This document shows positions 28,313 through 37,438 of a DNA stretch of 64,000 bases, piece by piece; the first letter of the stretch is position 1; each line of letters starts with the position of its first letter. The notes below the pieces were generated by a model. It ran no database searches and was not told where the DNA came from. It worked only from the letters and a program-made list of their open reading frames with translations. The translations under genes and the position numbers were made by a program. Origin of the DNA: Aidingimonas halophila (GTDB lineage Bacteria > Pseudomonadota > Gammaproteobacteria > Pseudomonadales > Halomonadaceae); the NCBI RefSeq assembly GCF_900106955.1, contig NZ_FNNI01000006.1, positions 186,001-250,000 of the forward strand. The letters are read 5' to 3'.

Positions 28313-29782
28313 TCAGAACGTGGATAGTCCGGTCGACTCCATGAGTCGATACTGCCAATAACGGACTCGGGAATCGTCGGCGAACCGTTCATAGCCCACG
28401 CTGTACCGGCGATCATGACGGTTATGCCAGTGACGTTCGAAGAATGCCACGGCATCCGCCATGGCCGACTGCTCCGCATCCGCCAGCAACCGCACGCTGG
28501 TCTCGAGATTCAGATTATCGAGATTGCGACGGGTGAAGTTGGCGGACCCAATGATCAACTCCGACGGCCCTTCAGCGGGCGTCTTCAGCAGCATCTTGGG
28601 ATGGCACTGCTCCCCATTGGTGGCACACCAGCGGATTTCCACACCAGCCCGATGCAACTCATGGGCGACCTGCCGATTGGGAATACCGTTCTTTTCCAGC
28701 CCGAACGCATCACGGTTGGGATCGAGCAGCAAGCGAATAGTCACACCGCGTTGCCTGGCACGCTTCAAAGCCGCCACCATCGGACGATGCGAGAGATAAA
28801 AGACGGCGATATCCAGGCGATCGCCATCGACCGTACCGTCGACCGAAGCCAGCAAGGCATCGCGAATGCGACCTTCCGTGAGAATCTGTAGCCGCGCCGA
28901 TGACCCGGCGGACTCCGTGGTGGCTGCCATGACCCGTTCCGCCGGCCGATCCCCGATGTCGCCACCGGACCAGTGCGCCACCCGCCACTCGGTATTCAAC
29001 AGGTCCAGGGCGGCCGCGCCGCTGAAACGCAGCGCCGTATTGGTGTGGCGGCTACTGGCATCGTGGGGATTCATCGACGTCACCAGCCCGACCCATGAGT
29101 CGCCATGATCCGCGACCAGCGTCTTGCGATGGTTGGCGCGGAAGTTAAGCATGTCGAGATAGCCACGCAGCGTGACCTTGCCCGGCCCCAGCAGGTTGGG
29201 CAGCCAACCTCCCCCCGTGTCGTTACCCAGCCAGGCACAACATAGGTGCCAGAACCCTGACCAGGTCGGGTTGGATGCCCGCAACCGATGCAGATCGGTC
29301 GTCACGAGCACCACACCGGCCTCGCGCAAGTCACGAAAATGGTCGGGTTCCAGGCTTCCGTAGAGCGTGTTGATAGGATCGGTGATAACGACGATGTCCA
29401 ACTCGGGCACGGATTGCTTGCGCTCGATCAGTGCCTGCGTGAGTTGCGATGACAAGGGACGGTAATCGCCTTGCGCCGATCCCGCGAAGTCATTGAACAG
29501 GAACATATCGATAACAAGGAGGCGTTCGGCTTGACCGATCAGCGTCAGAATGTCATCGAAAATCGACTGATCGGTGGCCGCGTGACCGTCGGGATCGCGG
29601 AATGTCTCATCGTAGAGAAACGCGACCGATGCGCTGTCCCGCAAGGGACCGGCTTCGCCCACCCCGGGCGGCAAGGGTTTGCGCGTCTGATACATCGCCA
29701 TGGCCAGGCACCCGACCAGAACCGCCAACAGCAGCCCCCACCACATCACCGTTCGCCCCTTTGCTGATTGCATGTCTGTCAC
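28313..29782 (-). CDS. Phospholipase D-like (HKD) protein, membrane-anchored
   Basis: 489 residues. A signal anchor at about 12-30 (MWWGLLLAVLVGCLAMAMY) places the rest in the periplasm. The first HKD motif is intact (HRKTLVADHGDSWVG). The second keeps His and Lys (HPKMLLK) and the downstream GSANFT, but its Asp position is replaced. It belongs to the PLD superfamily of phosphodiesterases and transphosphatidylases; cardiolipin-synthase-like or lipid-remodelling activity is possible. It overlaps the serine hydrolase gene by 4 bp. Family sure, substrate unknown. Confidence 0.82.
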   Translation of the reverse strand: MTDMQSAKGRTVMWWGLLLAVLVGCLAMAMYQTRKPLPPGVGEAGPLRDSASVAFLYDETFRDPDGHAATDQSIFDDILTLIGQAERLLVIDMFLFNDFAGSAQGDYRPLSSQLTQALIERKQSVPELDIVVITDPINTLYGSLEPDHFRDLREAGVVLVTTDLHRLRASNPTWSGFWHLCCAWLGNDTGGGWLPNLLGPGKVTLRGYLDMLNFRANHRKTLVADHGDSWVGLVTSMNPHDASSRHTNTALRFSGAAALDLLNTEWRVAHWSGGDIGDRPAERVMAATTESAGSSARLQILTEGRIRDALLASVDGTVDGDRLDIAVFYLSHRPMVAALKRARQRGVTIRLLLDPNRDAFGLEKNGIPNRQVAHELHRAGVEIRWCATNGEQCHPKMLLKTPAEGPSELIIGSANFTRRNLDNLNLETSVRLLADAEQSAMADAVAFFERHWHNRHDRRYSVGYERFADDSRVRYWQYRLMESTGLSTF

Positions 29783-30873
29783 TCACGGCGCGACGAGGGG
29801 CCATCCGGCGACAACAACACGCCGCTTGCCTCGATCGCCAACCCCACGGCCCGCAAGGCCGCCTCGGACCTTTCCAGCGAGGATTCGCCACGGGTACAAG
29901 CCACGATGACGACACCTTCATCGCTCGACTGCCCGGCTTGCATGGCAATACCGGCATGACAGGTACGCCGGCGCTGGGTGCCGGTCTTGTGCGCGAGAAC
30001 CACCTCGCTGCCCAGCCCTGCCTTCAGTCGATCATCGCCACTGGACGTTCTCGTCATGGTTGCCAGCAACTGACGGGTCGACCGGGATGACAAGGCCTGT
30101 CGGCTGGCCAGGGTTTCCAGCAGCTGGCCGAAGGCATCCAGGCGACCGGAATTCAACGGCCTCGAGTAGTAGGCATCATAGGCCAGGTCGAGTGACGTCA
30201 TCGCCCAGGCATCGCGATCGACACCGATACGCTGCTCCAGCCAATCCAGGCGATGACGATCGTCATCGGCTTTCTGCAGCTCGATGAAATCCATGCCACC
30301 GAGGCCGAAGGCCCGGGGGTGCAGTTCGGCGTAGATATGACGACGGACATCCACCAGGGAGGTGATCTCTCCCAGCCCATCGTCGATCAGCTCCCCGACG
30401 TGCCGGTTGACGGTGTCCCGTCCCACCTCGCGTATCAACATGTCGGTGGCCGTATTGTCGCTGACGGTCAGCATGGCATCCAGTAACTCGCCGATGCGCA
30501 TGGCGGTCCCCGGCGATTCCCAATTGGTCGGGCCGGCACCATCGACATAATCGCTCTGTGCCAGGGTCAGGGTGTCATCCAGTGACATCCGCCCCTCATC
30601 GATACGTTGCCAGACCGTCAATGCCACCGGCACCTTGATCAGCGAGGCCAGATACCAGTCGTCATCGGCTCGCCAGGATAACGTCTCGCCAGTGGAGAGC
30701 GCCTTGACATACACACCGATTTCGCCGGAAAAGCCGGCATCGATACCGGCCAGCCGGCTCTCCAGACGAGACGACCAATGGCGGTCAGCGTCATCGGCTG
30801 TCGCGGGCAGGCCGATGCACAGCCAGACCATCGACAACCACGCGAGTCGTTGACACCACCGTTGCCGTCTCAC
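29779..30873 (-). CDS. Class A beta-lactamase-fold serine hydrolase
   Basis: 364 residues with a signal peptide (LAWLSMVWLCIGLPATADD). Catalytic motifs are S-x-x-K in YLASLIKVPVAL, SDN in LTVSDNTATD and KTG in LAHKTGTQ. The Glu166 omega-loop motif of true class A beta-lactamases is not evident, so a DD-peptidase, esterase or cell-wall hydrolase is as likely as antibiotic resistance. The GTG start overlaps the acyltransferase stop by 4 bp (GTGA), and the stop overlaps the PLD-like gene. The three genes form one translationally coupled unit. Confidence 0.82.
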   Translation of the reverse strand: MRRQRWCQRLAWLSMVWLCIGLPATADDADRHWSSRLESRLAGIDAGFSGEIGVYVKALSTGETLSWRADDDWYLASLIKVPVALTVWQRIDEGRMSLDDTLTLAQSDYVDGAGPTNWESPGTAMRIGELLDAMLTVSDNTATDMLIREVGRDTVNRHVGELIDDGLGEITSLVDVRRHIYAELHPRAFGLGGMDFIELQKADDDRHRLDWLEQRIGVDRDAWAMTSLDLAYDAYYSRPLNSGRLDAFGQLLETLASRQALSSRSTRQLLATMTRTSSGDDRLKAGLGSEVVLAHKTGTQRRRTCHAGIAMQAGQSSDEGVVIVACTRGESSLERSEAALRAVGLAIEASGVLLSPDGPSSRRE

Positions 30874-32012
30874 GTCGACTCCCGTATCCAACGCAAGCCA
30901 CGTATCCACAGTGCCGTGGCGAAAATCATGGCGATACCGATCCCCAACACCTGCGGATAGCTGTACACCTGCCAACTCTGGAGCAGGAAGCGCAGTATCA
31001 GGAAGATCATCACGATGTGGAAGATGAAGGCGTTGAGGGCATCGGAGCCGATGACCGTGATCGGACGCAGAAGCCGGGCGAGTCGTTCACCGCCAGCCAA
31101 CGCAGCGGCCAGAACCATCAGGGCGCCGCCCAGACTGAACAGCATGAACGGCAACTCGGGGGGATGTTTGCCCTCATTGCGTGCTACCGCCAACCAGGTG
31201 ACCGTCTCACTCGTCGCCGCAACGGCCATGAAGCCGGCAAGCAGCAAAGCACCCGATACGCCCAATGCCATGATCAAGCGCCACCGCATGGAGACATGCC
31301 AATAGCAGCGCAGGACGGCTTCGCCGATCAGCAAGCCAAGCATCACCACCGGCAATCGCGATAGCTGCCCCCAGGTATAGTGATCCGCATCCTCGACCAG
31401 CAGCGCCTTGAACGGTTCGCTGCCCCAGAAGTGGAAATGGCGCTCCAACCCATCGGCCAATACGGCAATGGCGACGGGCAGCAGCAACCGTGACCACAGA
31501 GGCAGACGCCGCCATGACGGCAGCAGCCAGGGAATCCATAACAAGGCGATCGCGTAGAACCCCAGGATCTCCACCCAGATCGGGAATCGCTGGTAGAGCA
31601 CGGCATCGAGGATATCCGCCGGCTCGTACAACGGCATCATTTCCACGATGGTCAGCGCCTTGTACCAAAACAGTACTTCTAGTCCGCGCAGCAGCAGCTT
31701 GCGACGTCGACGCGGCCAGTCCGACGTGCCGGTCCTGGGCAGAAAGGCCACCGCCAGGGCAATCCCGAACACCATGATGAACAATGACGAGGAGAACTTG
31801 GTCAGCAAATGGATCGGTACCATGCCCCACGCCGGGACCTGATCGATGCCCAGCAGCCCACTGACACTGTGGCTGAGAATCATCAGCGCGATGGCCACGC
31901 CGCGCGCCAGATCGATCGCCGCCACTCGCCCTTCGGGCCGTGGCAACGACGGGCGCTCGGACAACCGCAATGACCACGATGCTGCGGGCATCATCGACGC
32001 GTCGCCGGCCAT
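30870..32012 (-). CDS. HGSNAT/DUF1624-like membrane acyltransferase
   Basis: 380 residues with about ten membrane helices. The opening RVAAIDLARGVAIALMILSH carries the conserved Arg, Asp and His of heparan-alpha-glucosaminide N-acetyltransferase-like and OpgC-like acyltransferases, which move acetyl or succinyl groups across the membrane to sugars. It starts 9 bp after the pilin stop, so it is likely cotranscribed with pilA. The acceptor (a glycan, pilin sugar or lipid) is unknown. Confidence 0.75.
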   Translation of the reverse strand: MAGDASMMPAASWSLRLSERPSLPRPEGRVAAIDLARGVAIALMILSHSVSGLLGIDQVPAWGMVPIHLLTKFSSSLFIMVFGIALAVAFLPRTGTSDWPRRRRKLLLRGLEVLFWYKALTIVEMMPLYEPADILDAVLYQRFPIWVEILGFYAIALLWIPWLLPSWRRLPLWSRLLLPVAIAVLADGLERHFHFWGSEPFKALLVEDADHYTWGQLSRLPVVMLGLLIGEAVLRCYWHVSMRWRLIMALGVSGALLLAGFMAVAATSETVTWLAVARNEGKHPPELPFMLFSLGGALMVLAAALAGGERLARLLRPITVIGSDALNAFIFHIVMIFLILRFLLQSWQVYSYPQVLGIGIAMIFATALWIRGLRWIREST

Positions 32013-32021
32013 CGACCCGCC

Positions 32022-32420
32022 TCAGACATCGTCGGCATTGATTTCGTTACCAAAACTCACCTCGGATAGTTGCTCTGATGCATCGGGTTCCTGATCACTG
32101 AAGCGCGACGCATAGGCCGAAAGCGTCGCGGGTTCATCATCCTTGGCGGGGTGATAGCCGACCGTCGAGCCGTCACAGGCACTCCAGTGGTAACGTTCCG
32201 CCAGGTCATCGCCATCGCCTTCCATGTCTGCACCTTCTACCACCAGTGCCGTCATCGCCGCCGCAAGCTCCTGCTCGCAAGCGGTAATCGCCGCCCTCTC
32301 CCGGTAACCGATATAACGGGGTACCGCAATGGTCGCCAGGGTACCGACGATAGCGATGACGATCAGTAGTTCAATCAGCGTGAACCCGGTCTGCGTCCGG
32401 GGTTGGGTTATCGTATGCAT
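32022..32420 (-). CDS. pilA: Type IV major pilin-like protein
   Basis: 132 residues with a 12-residue leader ending in G, then FTLIELLIVIAIVGTLATIAVP, the class IVa prepilin cleavage and assembly helix. Glu5 of the mature pilin is present. Two cysteines (48 and 82) could form the single disulfide. It is divergent from pilB-pilC-pilD, which supply the assembly ATPase, platform and peptidase. Downstream lie the acyltransferase, serine hydrolase and PLD-like genes, an unusual operon tail. The pilA symbol is by context; a minor pilin is possible. Confidence 0.85.
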   Translation of the reverse strand: MHTITQPRTQTGFTLIELLIVIAIVGTLATIAVPRYIGYRERAAITACEQELAAAMTALVVEGADMEGDGDDLAERYHWSACDGSTVGYHPAKDDEPATLSAYASRFSDQEPDASEQLSEVSFGNEINADDV

Positions 32421-32680
32421 TCAAGCTCCCTTTGAATGAGGCCACTCACCCGGCCAACCACCTTCCCTGCCCGACGATCCATCGTCAGCGGCAGATGCCC
32501 GGAGCTATCCTACCGTACCCGCGGGAAATTGCGAATCGCGCCCGGGGCATGCATCGAGAAGTCCCTGAACGCTCGGGATTGGCAATCCGGCCGGATTATG
32601 TGAACAATGCATCATGATTCATTCATATTCGAATCAACTGATACATCGCCCTTACCGATCGCGCCGTCACAGACATCGTC
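32421..32680. other. pilA/pilB divergent intergenic region
   Basis: 260 bp that should hold the promoters of pilA and pilB. I looked for a sigma-54 site (GG-N10-GC), which drives pilA in Pseudomonas, and saw none; nor is there a good sigma-70 pair that I could defend. A CGGCC-rich dyad lies near 32590. Confidence 0.4.
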
Positions 32681-34402
32681 ATGACCTCCATGCAGCCACC
32701 TCGCGACACCGCTACTCACCCCCTCCCCGAGAATCACGAGTGGCATGGACTGGCACATCAATTGATCGCCATCGGCTGTCTTTCGGCCCATGACGTTGCC
32801 GATATCGAACGAGCGGCACACACGGCCGGGCGATCATGGCTGGAAACGTTGCTGGAACACGCCCGGGCTACCACCACAGCGATCGAGCAGGCCGCCTCCC
32901 GAGCTTACGGGCTGGCGTTTTCGGACCTCCAGTCCATACGCACGGAAAGGCTACCTGCCACGACCGACCTGCCGACCAACCTGCTTCGCAAGCACGGCAT
33001 ACTGCCGCTCGAACGGACCGAACAATGCCTGCGCGTCGCGATTCCCCAACCCGCGACACTGGCCCGGCTCGATGACCTGCAGTTCGCCACCGGCCTGGTC
33101 ATCGAGGGTGTTCTCGCCCCTGAAGGCCGGCTGCGCGCGCTACTCGATCACTATTTGAGCCGTGATGGCGGTCATGACTTCGAAGTGGCCGACGTCACGA
33201 CCGACACACCTGACGCCGCCCCGGATCGTATCAGCGATGATGACGCCCCGGTGGTTCGCTTCATCGACGGCATTCTCAGGGATGCCATTCACCGTGGCGC
33301 GTCGGACATCCATTTCGAGCCCTATGAGACTCATTACCGCATTCGGCTGCGCATCGACGGCATGCTGGTCGAAGTGGCCCGTCCGCCCATCGATATGCGC
33401 CATCGGCTCGCCGCCAGGCTCAAGGTGATGGCACAGCTGGATATCTCGGAACGGCGACTGCCTCAGGACGGGGCGATTCGGCTGCAGGTGTCGGGACGAC
33501 AATCAGTGGACTTCCGGCTCAGCTCGATGCCGACCGTGCATGGAGAAAAGCTCGTCCTGCGTCTCCTCGACCCGACCACGGCACAGCGGGATATCGATGC
33601 GCTGGGCTTCACGCCGGAGCAACAGGCCTGCTATATCCATCACCTCGAGGCCAGCCAGGGAATGATCCTGGTCACCGGTCCCACCGGCAGTGGCAAGACG
33701 GTCACGCTCTACGCCGGGCTGGCGCAACTCAACACCCAGGTCCGGAATATCTCGACCGCGGAAGATCCGGTGGAAGTCCGGCTCGCCGGAGTCAACCAGT
33801 TGAATGTCGCACCACGCATCGGCCTCGACTTCGCGACGGCGTTGCGTGCATTCCTGCGTCAGGATCCGGACGTGGTGATGGTCGGCGAAATCCGCGATCG
33901 AGAAACCGCCGACATTGCCATCAAGGCGTCTCAGACCGGTCACCTGGTGCTTTCCACCCTGCATACCAATTCGGCTGCCGAGACACTGACCCGTCTGTCG
34001 AACATGGGCGTGGCGGCCTTCAACATTGCCAGTTCCGTGTCATTGATCATTGCGCAGCGACTCGTGAGGCGACTGTGCCTGCACTGTCGGCATCCCGCCG
34101 ACCTACCTCGCGAGACATTGCGGGAAGAGGGGTTCAACGAGACGGATATCGAGCGGGCGACGATTTATGCCCCCGTTGGCTGTCAACACTGCCATGGCGG
34201 TTACCACGGACGTGTCGGCATTCACGAGATGTTGCCCGTCACCGACGCCATTGCCCAGTCGATCCTGCGCCACGACGATGCCCGGGCGCTGGCGGCTCAA
34301 GCCCGTCACGAAGGATGTCACGACCTGCGTCACAGCGGCCTGCGCAAGGTCATGGAGGGGGTGACGAGCCTGGAGGAAGTGAATCGGGTGATCGGCCACT
34401 AG
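32681..34402 (+). CDS. pilB: Type IV pilus extension ATPase PilB
   Basis: 573 residues. The N-terminal MshEN/T2SSE-N domain precedes the ATPase. Walker A is VTGPTGSGKTVTLYAGL; the Asp box and Walker B appear in DPVEVRLAGVNQ and VVMVGEIRDRETADIAI, and the His box in GHLVLSTLHTNSA. The zinc tetracysteine is present (CLHCRHP and CQHCHGG). PilB powers pilus extension at the inner membrane. It heads a pilB-pilC-pilD-coaE-yacG run. No pilT is in the window. MshEN domains in some PilB proteins bind c-di-GMP, which would fit the window's many c-di-GMP genes. Confidence 0.95.
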   Translation: MTSMQPPRDTATHPLPENHEWHGLAHQLIAIGCLSAHDVADIERAAHTAGRSWLETLLEHARATTTAIEQAASRAYGLAFSDLQSIRTERLPATTDLPTNLLRKHGILPLERTEQCLRVAIPQPATLARLDDLQFATGLVIEGVLAPEGRLRALLDHYLSRDGGHDFEVADVTTDTPDAAPDRISDDDAPVVRFIDGILRDAIHRGASDIHFEPYETHYRIRLRIDGMLVEVARPPIDMRHRLAARLKVMAQLDISERRLPQDGAIRLQVSGRQSVDFRLSSMPTVHGEKLVLRLLDPTTAQRDIDALGFTPEQQACYIHHLEASQGMILVTGPTGSGKTVTLYAGLAQLNTQVRNISTAEDPVEVRLAGVNQLNVAPRIGLDFATALRAFLRQDPDVVMVGEIRDRETADIAIKASQTGHLVLSTLHTNSAAETLTRLSNMGVAAFNIASSVSLIIAQRLVRRLCLHCRHPADLPRETLREEGFNETDIERATIYAPVGCQHCHGGYHGRVGIHEMLPVTDAIAQSILRHDDARALAAQARHEGCHDLRHSGLRKVMEGVTSLEEVNRVIGH

Positions 34403-34431
34403 GCATCAATCAACGAAGGGAATGGACGCCC

Positions 34432-35637
34432 ATGAACACAGCCACACCGGCACGATGGCGCTGGACCGGCATCGATGCCAGCGGGCAGCGGATCAGTGGC
34501 GAACGTATCGCCACCTCCCGACGGGAAGTGGAACGCGACCTCCACGGCCGCCGTATTCTAGTCAAGCGCATTCAGCGTCAACGCCAATGGCCGGGACGGG
34601 GACGCATCACCTCCCGCGACACCATGCTGCTCGCCCGTCAGCTCGCGACGCTGCTGCACGCCGGCATACCGATCCTGCAGTCGCTCGACACCCTGGCCGA
34701 GAGTGTCTCCAAACCGCCCCTGGTGTCACTGATCCGCCGGCTCAGACACGACATCGCCGCCGGGTCGAGTGTCGCCGAGGCCTTGTACCGCCACCCCGAT
34801 GCGATCGACCGACTGTTCGTCAACATGGTCGCCGCCGGGGAGCAATCCGGCACGCTGGACCGCATGCTCGAGCGTATTGCCACCTACAAGGAGCGCATCG
34901 AAACGCTCAAGGGCCGGGTCAGGAAGGCGCTGTATTACCCTGCGGCCGTGATCCTGATCGGTCTGGTCGTCACGGCACTGCTGCTGGTCAAGGTCGTGCC
35001 CCAGTTCGAGAGTCTGTTCCGGGGTGTGAACGCCGAATTGCCGGCCATGACCCAGGTGACCATCGCATTGTCGGAGGCGACCCAGCGATACGGCGGCGGG
35101 TGTCTGGCCGGACTCGCCGCGGCCGGCTATCTGCTCCGACGGCGTTTCCTCCGCTCGACACGATTCGCCTATCGCCTGCAAGCCCTGACGTTGAAGCTGC
35201 CGATCATCGGCGACATTCTCGACAAGGCGGCCATGGCGCGGTTCGCTCGAACGCTGGCCACCCTGTATGATGCCGGGGTGCCACTCGTGGATGCCCTGGC
35301 TACCGCGGCCGGTGCAAGCGACAACCGTGTTTACGACCACGCCATCGAGCGGGTCAGAAGGGAGGTCGTCACCGGCCGTACGCTACAGGCCGCGATGGCA
35401 ACAACCCAACGTTTTCCGGTGCTGGCCGTACAAATGATCGGTATCGGCGAAGACGCCGGCTCGCTGGGAACCATGCTCAACCGTACCGCGCACTATTTCG
35501 AGGAAGAGGTCGAGAACCGTGTCGACGCCCTGTTATCACTCCTGGAACCCGCCATTATCGTGGTGCTCGGCATTCTGGTCGGCGGACTCGTCGTCTCCAT
35601 GTATCTGCCCATCTTCGAACTGGGCAATACGCTGTAA
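34432..35637 (+). CDS. pilC: Type IV pilus inner-membrane platform PilC
   Basis: 401 residues with two T2SSF/GspF domains and three or four membrane helices. The first domain has LARQLATLLHAGIPILQSL and the second FARTLATLYDAGVPLVDAL. The C-terminal helix IIVVLGILVGGLVVSMYLPIF is typical. The ATG chosen gives the usual length; the frame extends upstream into pilB without similarity. PilC anchors PilB and moves pilin subunits into the fibre. Confidence 0.94.
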   Translation: MNTATPARWRWTGIDASGQRISGERIATSRREVERDLHGRRILVKRIQRQRQWPGRGRITSRDTMLLARQLATLLHAGIPILQSLDTLAESVSKPPLVSLIRRLRHDIAAGSSVAEALYRHPDAIDRLFVNMVAAGEQSGTLDRMLERIATYKERIETLKGRVRKALYYPAAVILIGLVVTALLLVKVVPQFESLFRGVNAELPAMTQVTIALSEATQRYGGGCLAGLAAAGYLLRRRFLRSTRFAYRLQALTLKLPIIGDILDKAAMARFARTLATLYDAGVPLVDALATAAGASDNRVYDHAIERVRREVVTGRTLQAAMATTQRFPVLAVQMIGIGEDAGSLGTMLNRTAHYFEEEVENRVDALLSLLEPAIIVVLGILVGGLVVSMYLPIFELGNTL

Positions 35638-35667
35638 GATGTTGCACCAACGCGTAGGACACTGACC

Positions 35668-36519
35668 GTGATCGCCGAACTGCCACCCCCGCTTTTCTGG
35701 TTACTCACCGCCCTGCTGGGCCTAGGCCTGGGCAGCTTTCTGAACGTCGTCATCACCCGGTTGCCGGTCATGCTGATGCGGGCATGGCGTGCCGAGGCTC
35801 AGGCCGCACTGGAGTTACCCGGCGACGAGAGCACGCGCTTCAACCTGCTGTCGCCGTCGTCGATGTGTCCGCGTTGCGAGCAGCCGCTCGCTTGGCGGGA
35901 CAAGATCCCCCTGGTGAGCTATGTCATGCTGGGTGGACATTGTCGCCATTGCCAAACGCGGATCAGCCCGCAGTACCCCTTGATCGAACTCGCCGGCACG
36001 GCGCTGACCCTGGCCGTCGTCGCCCTGCATGGCCCCTCGCTCGCCTCGCTGATGCTGATCGGCGCCTGTCTGACGCTGCTGGCTCTGGCAGTGATCGACT
36101 TTCGCACCCAGTTGCTGCCGGATGCCATCACGCTTCCCTTGCTATGGGCCGGCCTGGCCTATCATCTATGGTTTCAGCCGTTATGGCTGTCGAACGCAGT
36201 GATCGGCGCCATGGCGGGTTATCTGGTCCTCTGGGCCTTCTACTGGCTGTTCAAACTGGTCACCGGCAAGGAAGGCATGGGCTATGGCGATTTCAAACTG
36301 CTCGCTGCCCTGGGGGCCTGGCTGGGCTGGCAGTGGCTGCCGCTGCTGCTGATTCTCTCGGCCGGTGTCGGCGCCATCATCGGCCTCGCGATTCAGACAG
36401 CCGTTCCCCGCCTGCGCGGCATGCCGATGCCGTTCGGCCCCTTCCTCGCCATGGCCGGCTGGATCGCGATACTCTTCGAGACTCCCGTGATGACGCTGTA
36501 TCAGGACCTGCTGCTATGA
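35668..36519 (+). CDS. pilD: Prepilin peptidase/N-methyltransferase PilD
   Basis: 283 residues with about eight membrane helices and a GTG start. Two CxxC pairs (CPRCEQ and CRHCQT) mark the methyltransferase-side zinc motif. The catalytic aspartates are in VIDFRTQLLPD and MGYGDFKLLAALGAW. It cleaves the pilin leader after Gly and methylates the new N terminus. Its TGA overlaps the coaE ATG by 4 bp. Confidence 0.95.
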   Translation: MIAELPPPLFWLLTALLGLGLGSFLNVVITRLPVMLMRAWRAEAQAALELPGDESTRFNLLSPSSMCPRCEQPLAWRDKIPLVSYVMLGGHCRHCQTRISPQYPLIELAGTALTLAVVALHGPSLASLMLIGACLTLLALAVIDFRTQLLPDAITLPLLWAGLAYHLWFQPLWLSNAVIGAMAGYLVLWAFYWLFKLVTGKEGMGYGDFKLLAALGAWLGWQWLPLLLILSAGVGAIIGLAIQTAVPRLRGMPMPFGPFLAMAGWIAILFETPVMTLYQDLLL

Positions 36520-37148
36520 GCCGGACAACGCACCCCCTCACCATCGGCGTGACCGGCGGCATTGCCTCGGGTAAATCGACCGTGGCCAGAGCCTTCGCCG
36601 CCCACGGCATCCCCTGGGTGGATGCCGACGACGTCGCCCGGGAAATCGTCGAACCCGGTGAACCGGCTCTGGCAGAGATCGCCGCGCATTTCGGTGAACG
36701 CATTCTGCAACCGGATGGGCGGCTCGACCGGCGCGCCCTGCGAGAGATCGTCTTCAATGACAGCGAGGAGCGCCGATGGTTGGAATCGGTCACCCACCCC
36801 CGCATCCGAGAACGCCTCAGCGAACATCTCGATGCCATGGCACGCGGTCCCGCTCCCTATCACTTGCTGGTATCACCGCTGTTACTCGAGTCCAGTCAGC
36901 ATGAGATGGTCGATCGCATTGTCATCGTCGATATTCCCGAAGCCCTGCAGATCCAGCGAACCGTGGAGCGGGACGGAGTCGACGAAGACCAGGCCAGAGC
37001 CATTATCGCCGCCCAGATGCCGCGCGCCGAACGACGGAAACGTGCCGACGACATCATCGACAACAGCGGTGACGACGAGGCACTGGCTCGACAAGTCGCC
37101 GACCTGGATCGTCGATATCGTCAATCGGGCTTCCCCCCATCGCCGTGA
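36516..37148 (+). CDS. coaE: Dephospho-CoA kinase
   Basis: 210 residues. P-loop [12 protein letters not shown] near residue 14, then DADDVAREI with the substrate Asp, [10 protein letters not shown] and the base-stacking Arg region RTVERDG. It phosphorylates the 3' hydroxyl of dephospho-CoA in the last step of CoA synthesis. The pilD-coaE-yacG order is widely conserved in gammaproteobacteria. Confidence 0.95.
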   Translation: MSRTTHPLTIGVTGGIASGKSTVARAFAAHGIPWVDADDVAREIVEPGEPALAEIAAHFGERILQPDGRLDRRALREIVFNDSEERRWLESVTHPRIRERLSEHLDAMARGPAPYHLLVSPLLLESSQHEMVDRIVIVDIPEALQIQRTVERDGVDEDQARAIIAAQMPRAERRKRADDIIDNSGDDEALARQVADLDRRYRQSGFPPSP

Positions 37149-37191
37149 TTCGGCATCCTTGTCGACATCGTCAAACAGCGACCGGAATCTC

Positions 37192-37419
37192 ATGACGCAA
37201 CGAACCACCAATCGCCCGCTGGAAGTGGCCTGTCCACAATGCCACAAGAAAGTCCTGTGGACCGAGGACAACCTGTATCGCCCGTTCTGCTCCAAGCGCT
37301 GCAAACTCCTCGACCTGGGCGCCTGGGCGGAAGAATCGCACCGCATCGCCGGTGAGCCGGCCATGGATGAAACCGAGATCGACGAGATGATCCTGCGACA
37401 GGAGCGAGGCGACGAGTGA
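37192..37419 (+). CDS. yacG: DNA gyrase inhibitor YacG
   Basis: 75 residues. Zinc ligands [10 protein letters not shown] and [14 protein letters not shown] are both present, with an acidic C-terminal tail that in YacG contacts GyrB. The zinc protein inhibits gyrase by blocking DNA binding. It follows coaE as in E. coli and Pseudomonas. Confidence 0.93.
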   Translation: MTQRTTNRPLEVACPQCHKKVLWTEDNLYRPFCSKRCKLLDLGAWAEESHRIAGEPAMDETEIDEMILRQERGDE

Positions 37420-37438
37420 CTGGCTCGTCGACACCCGC

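Noticed and set aside
32421-32680. Sigma-54 promoter for pilA
   Set aside because: No GG-N10-GC pair was found in the correct position.
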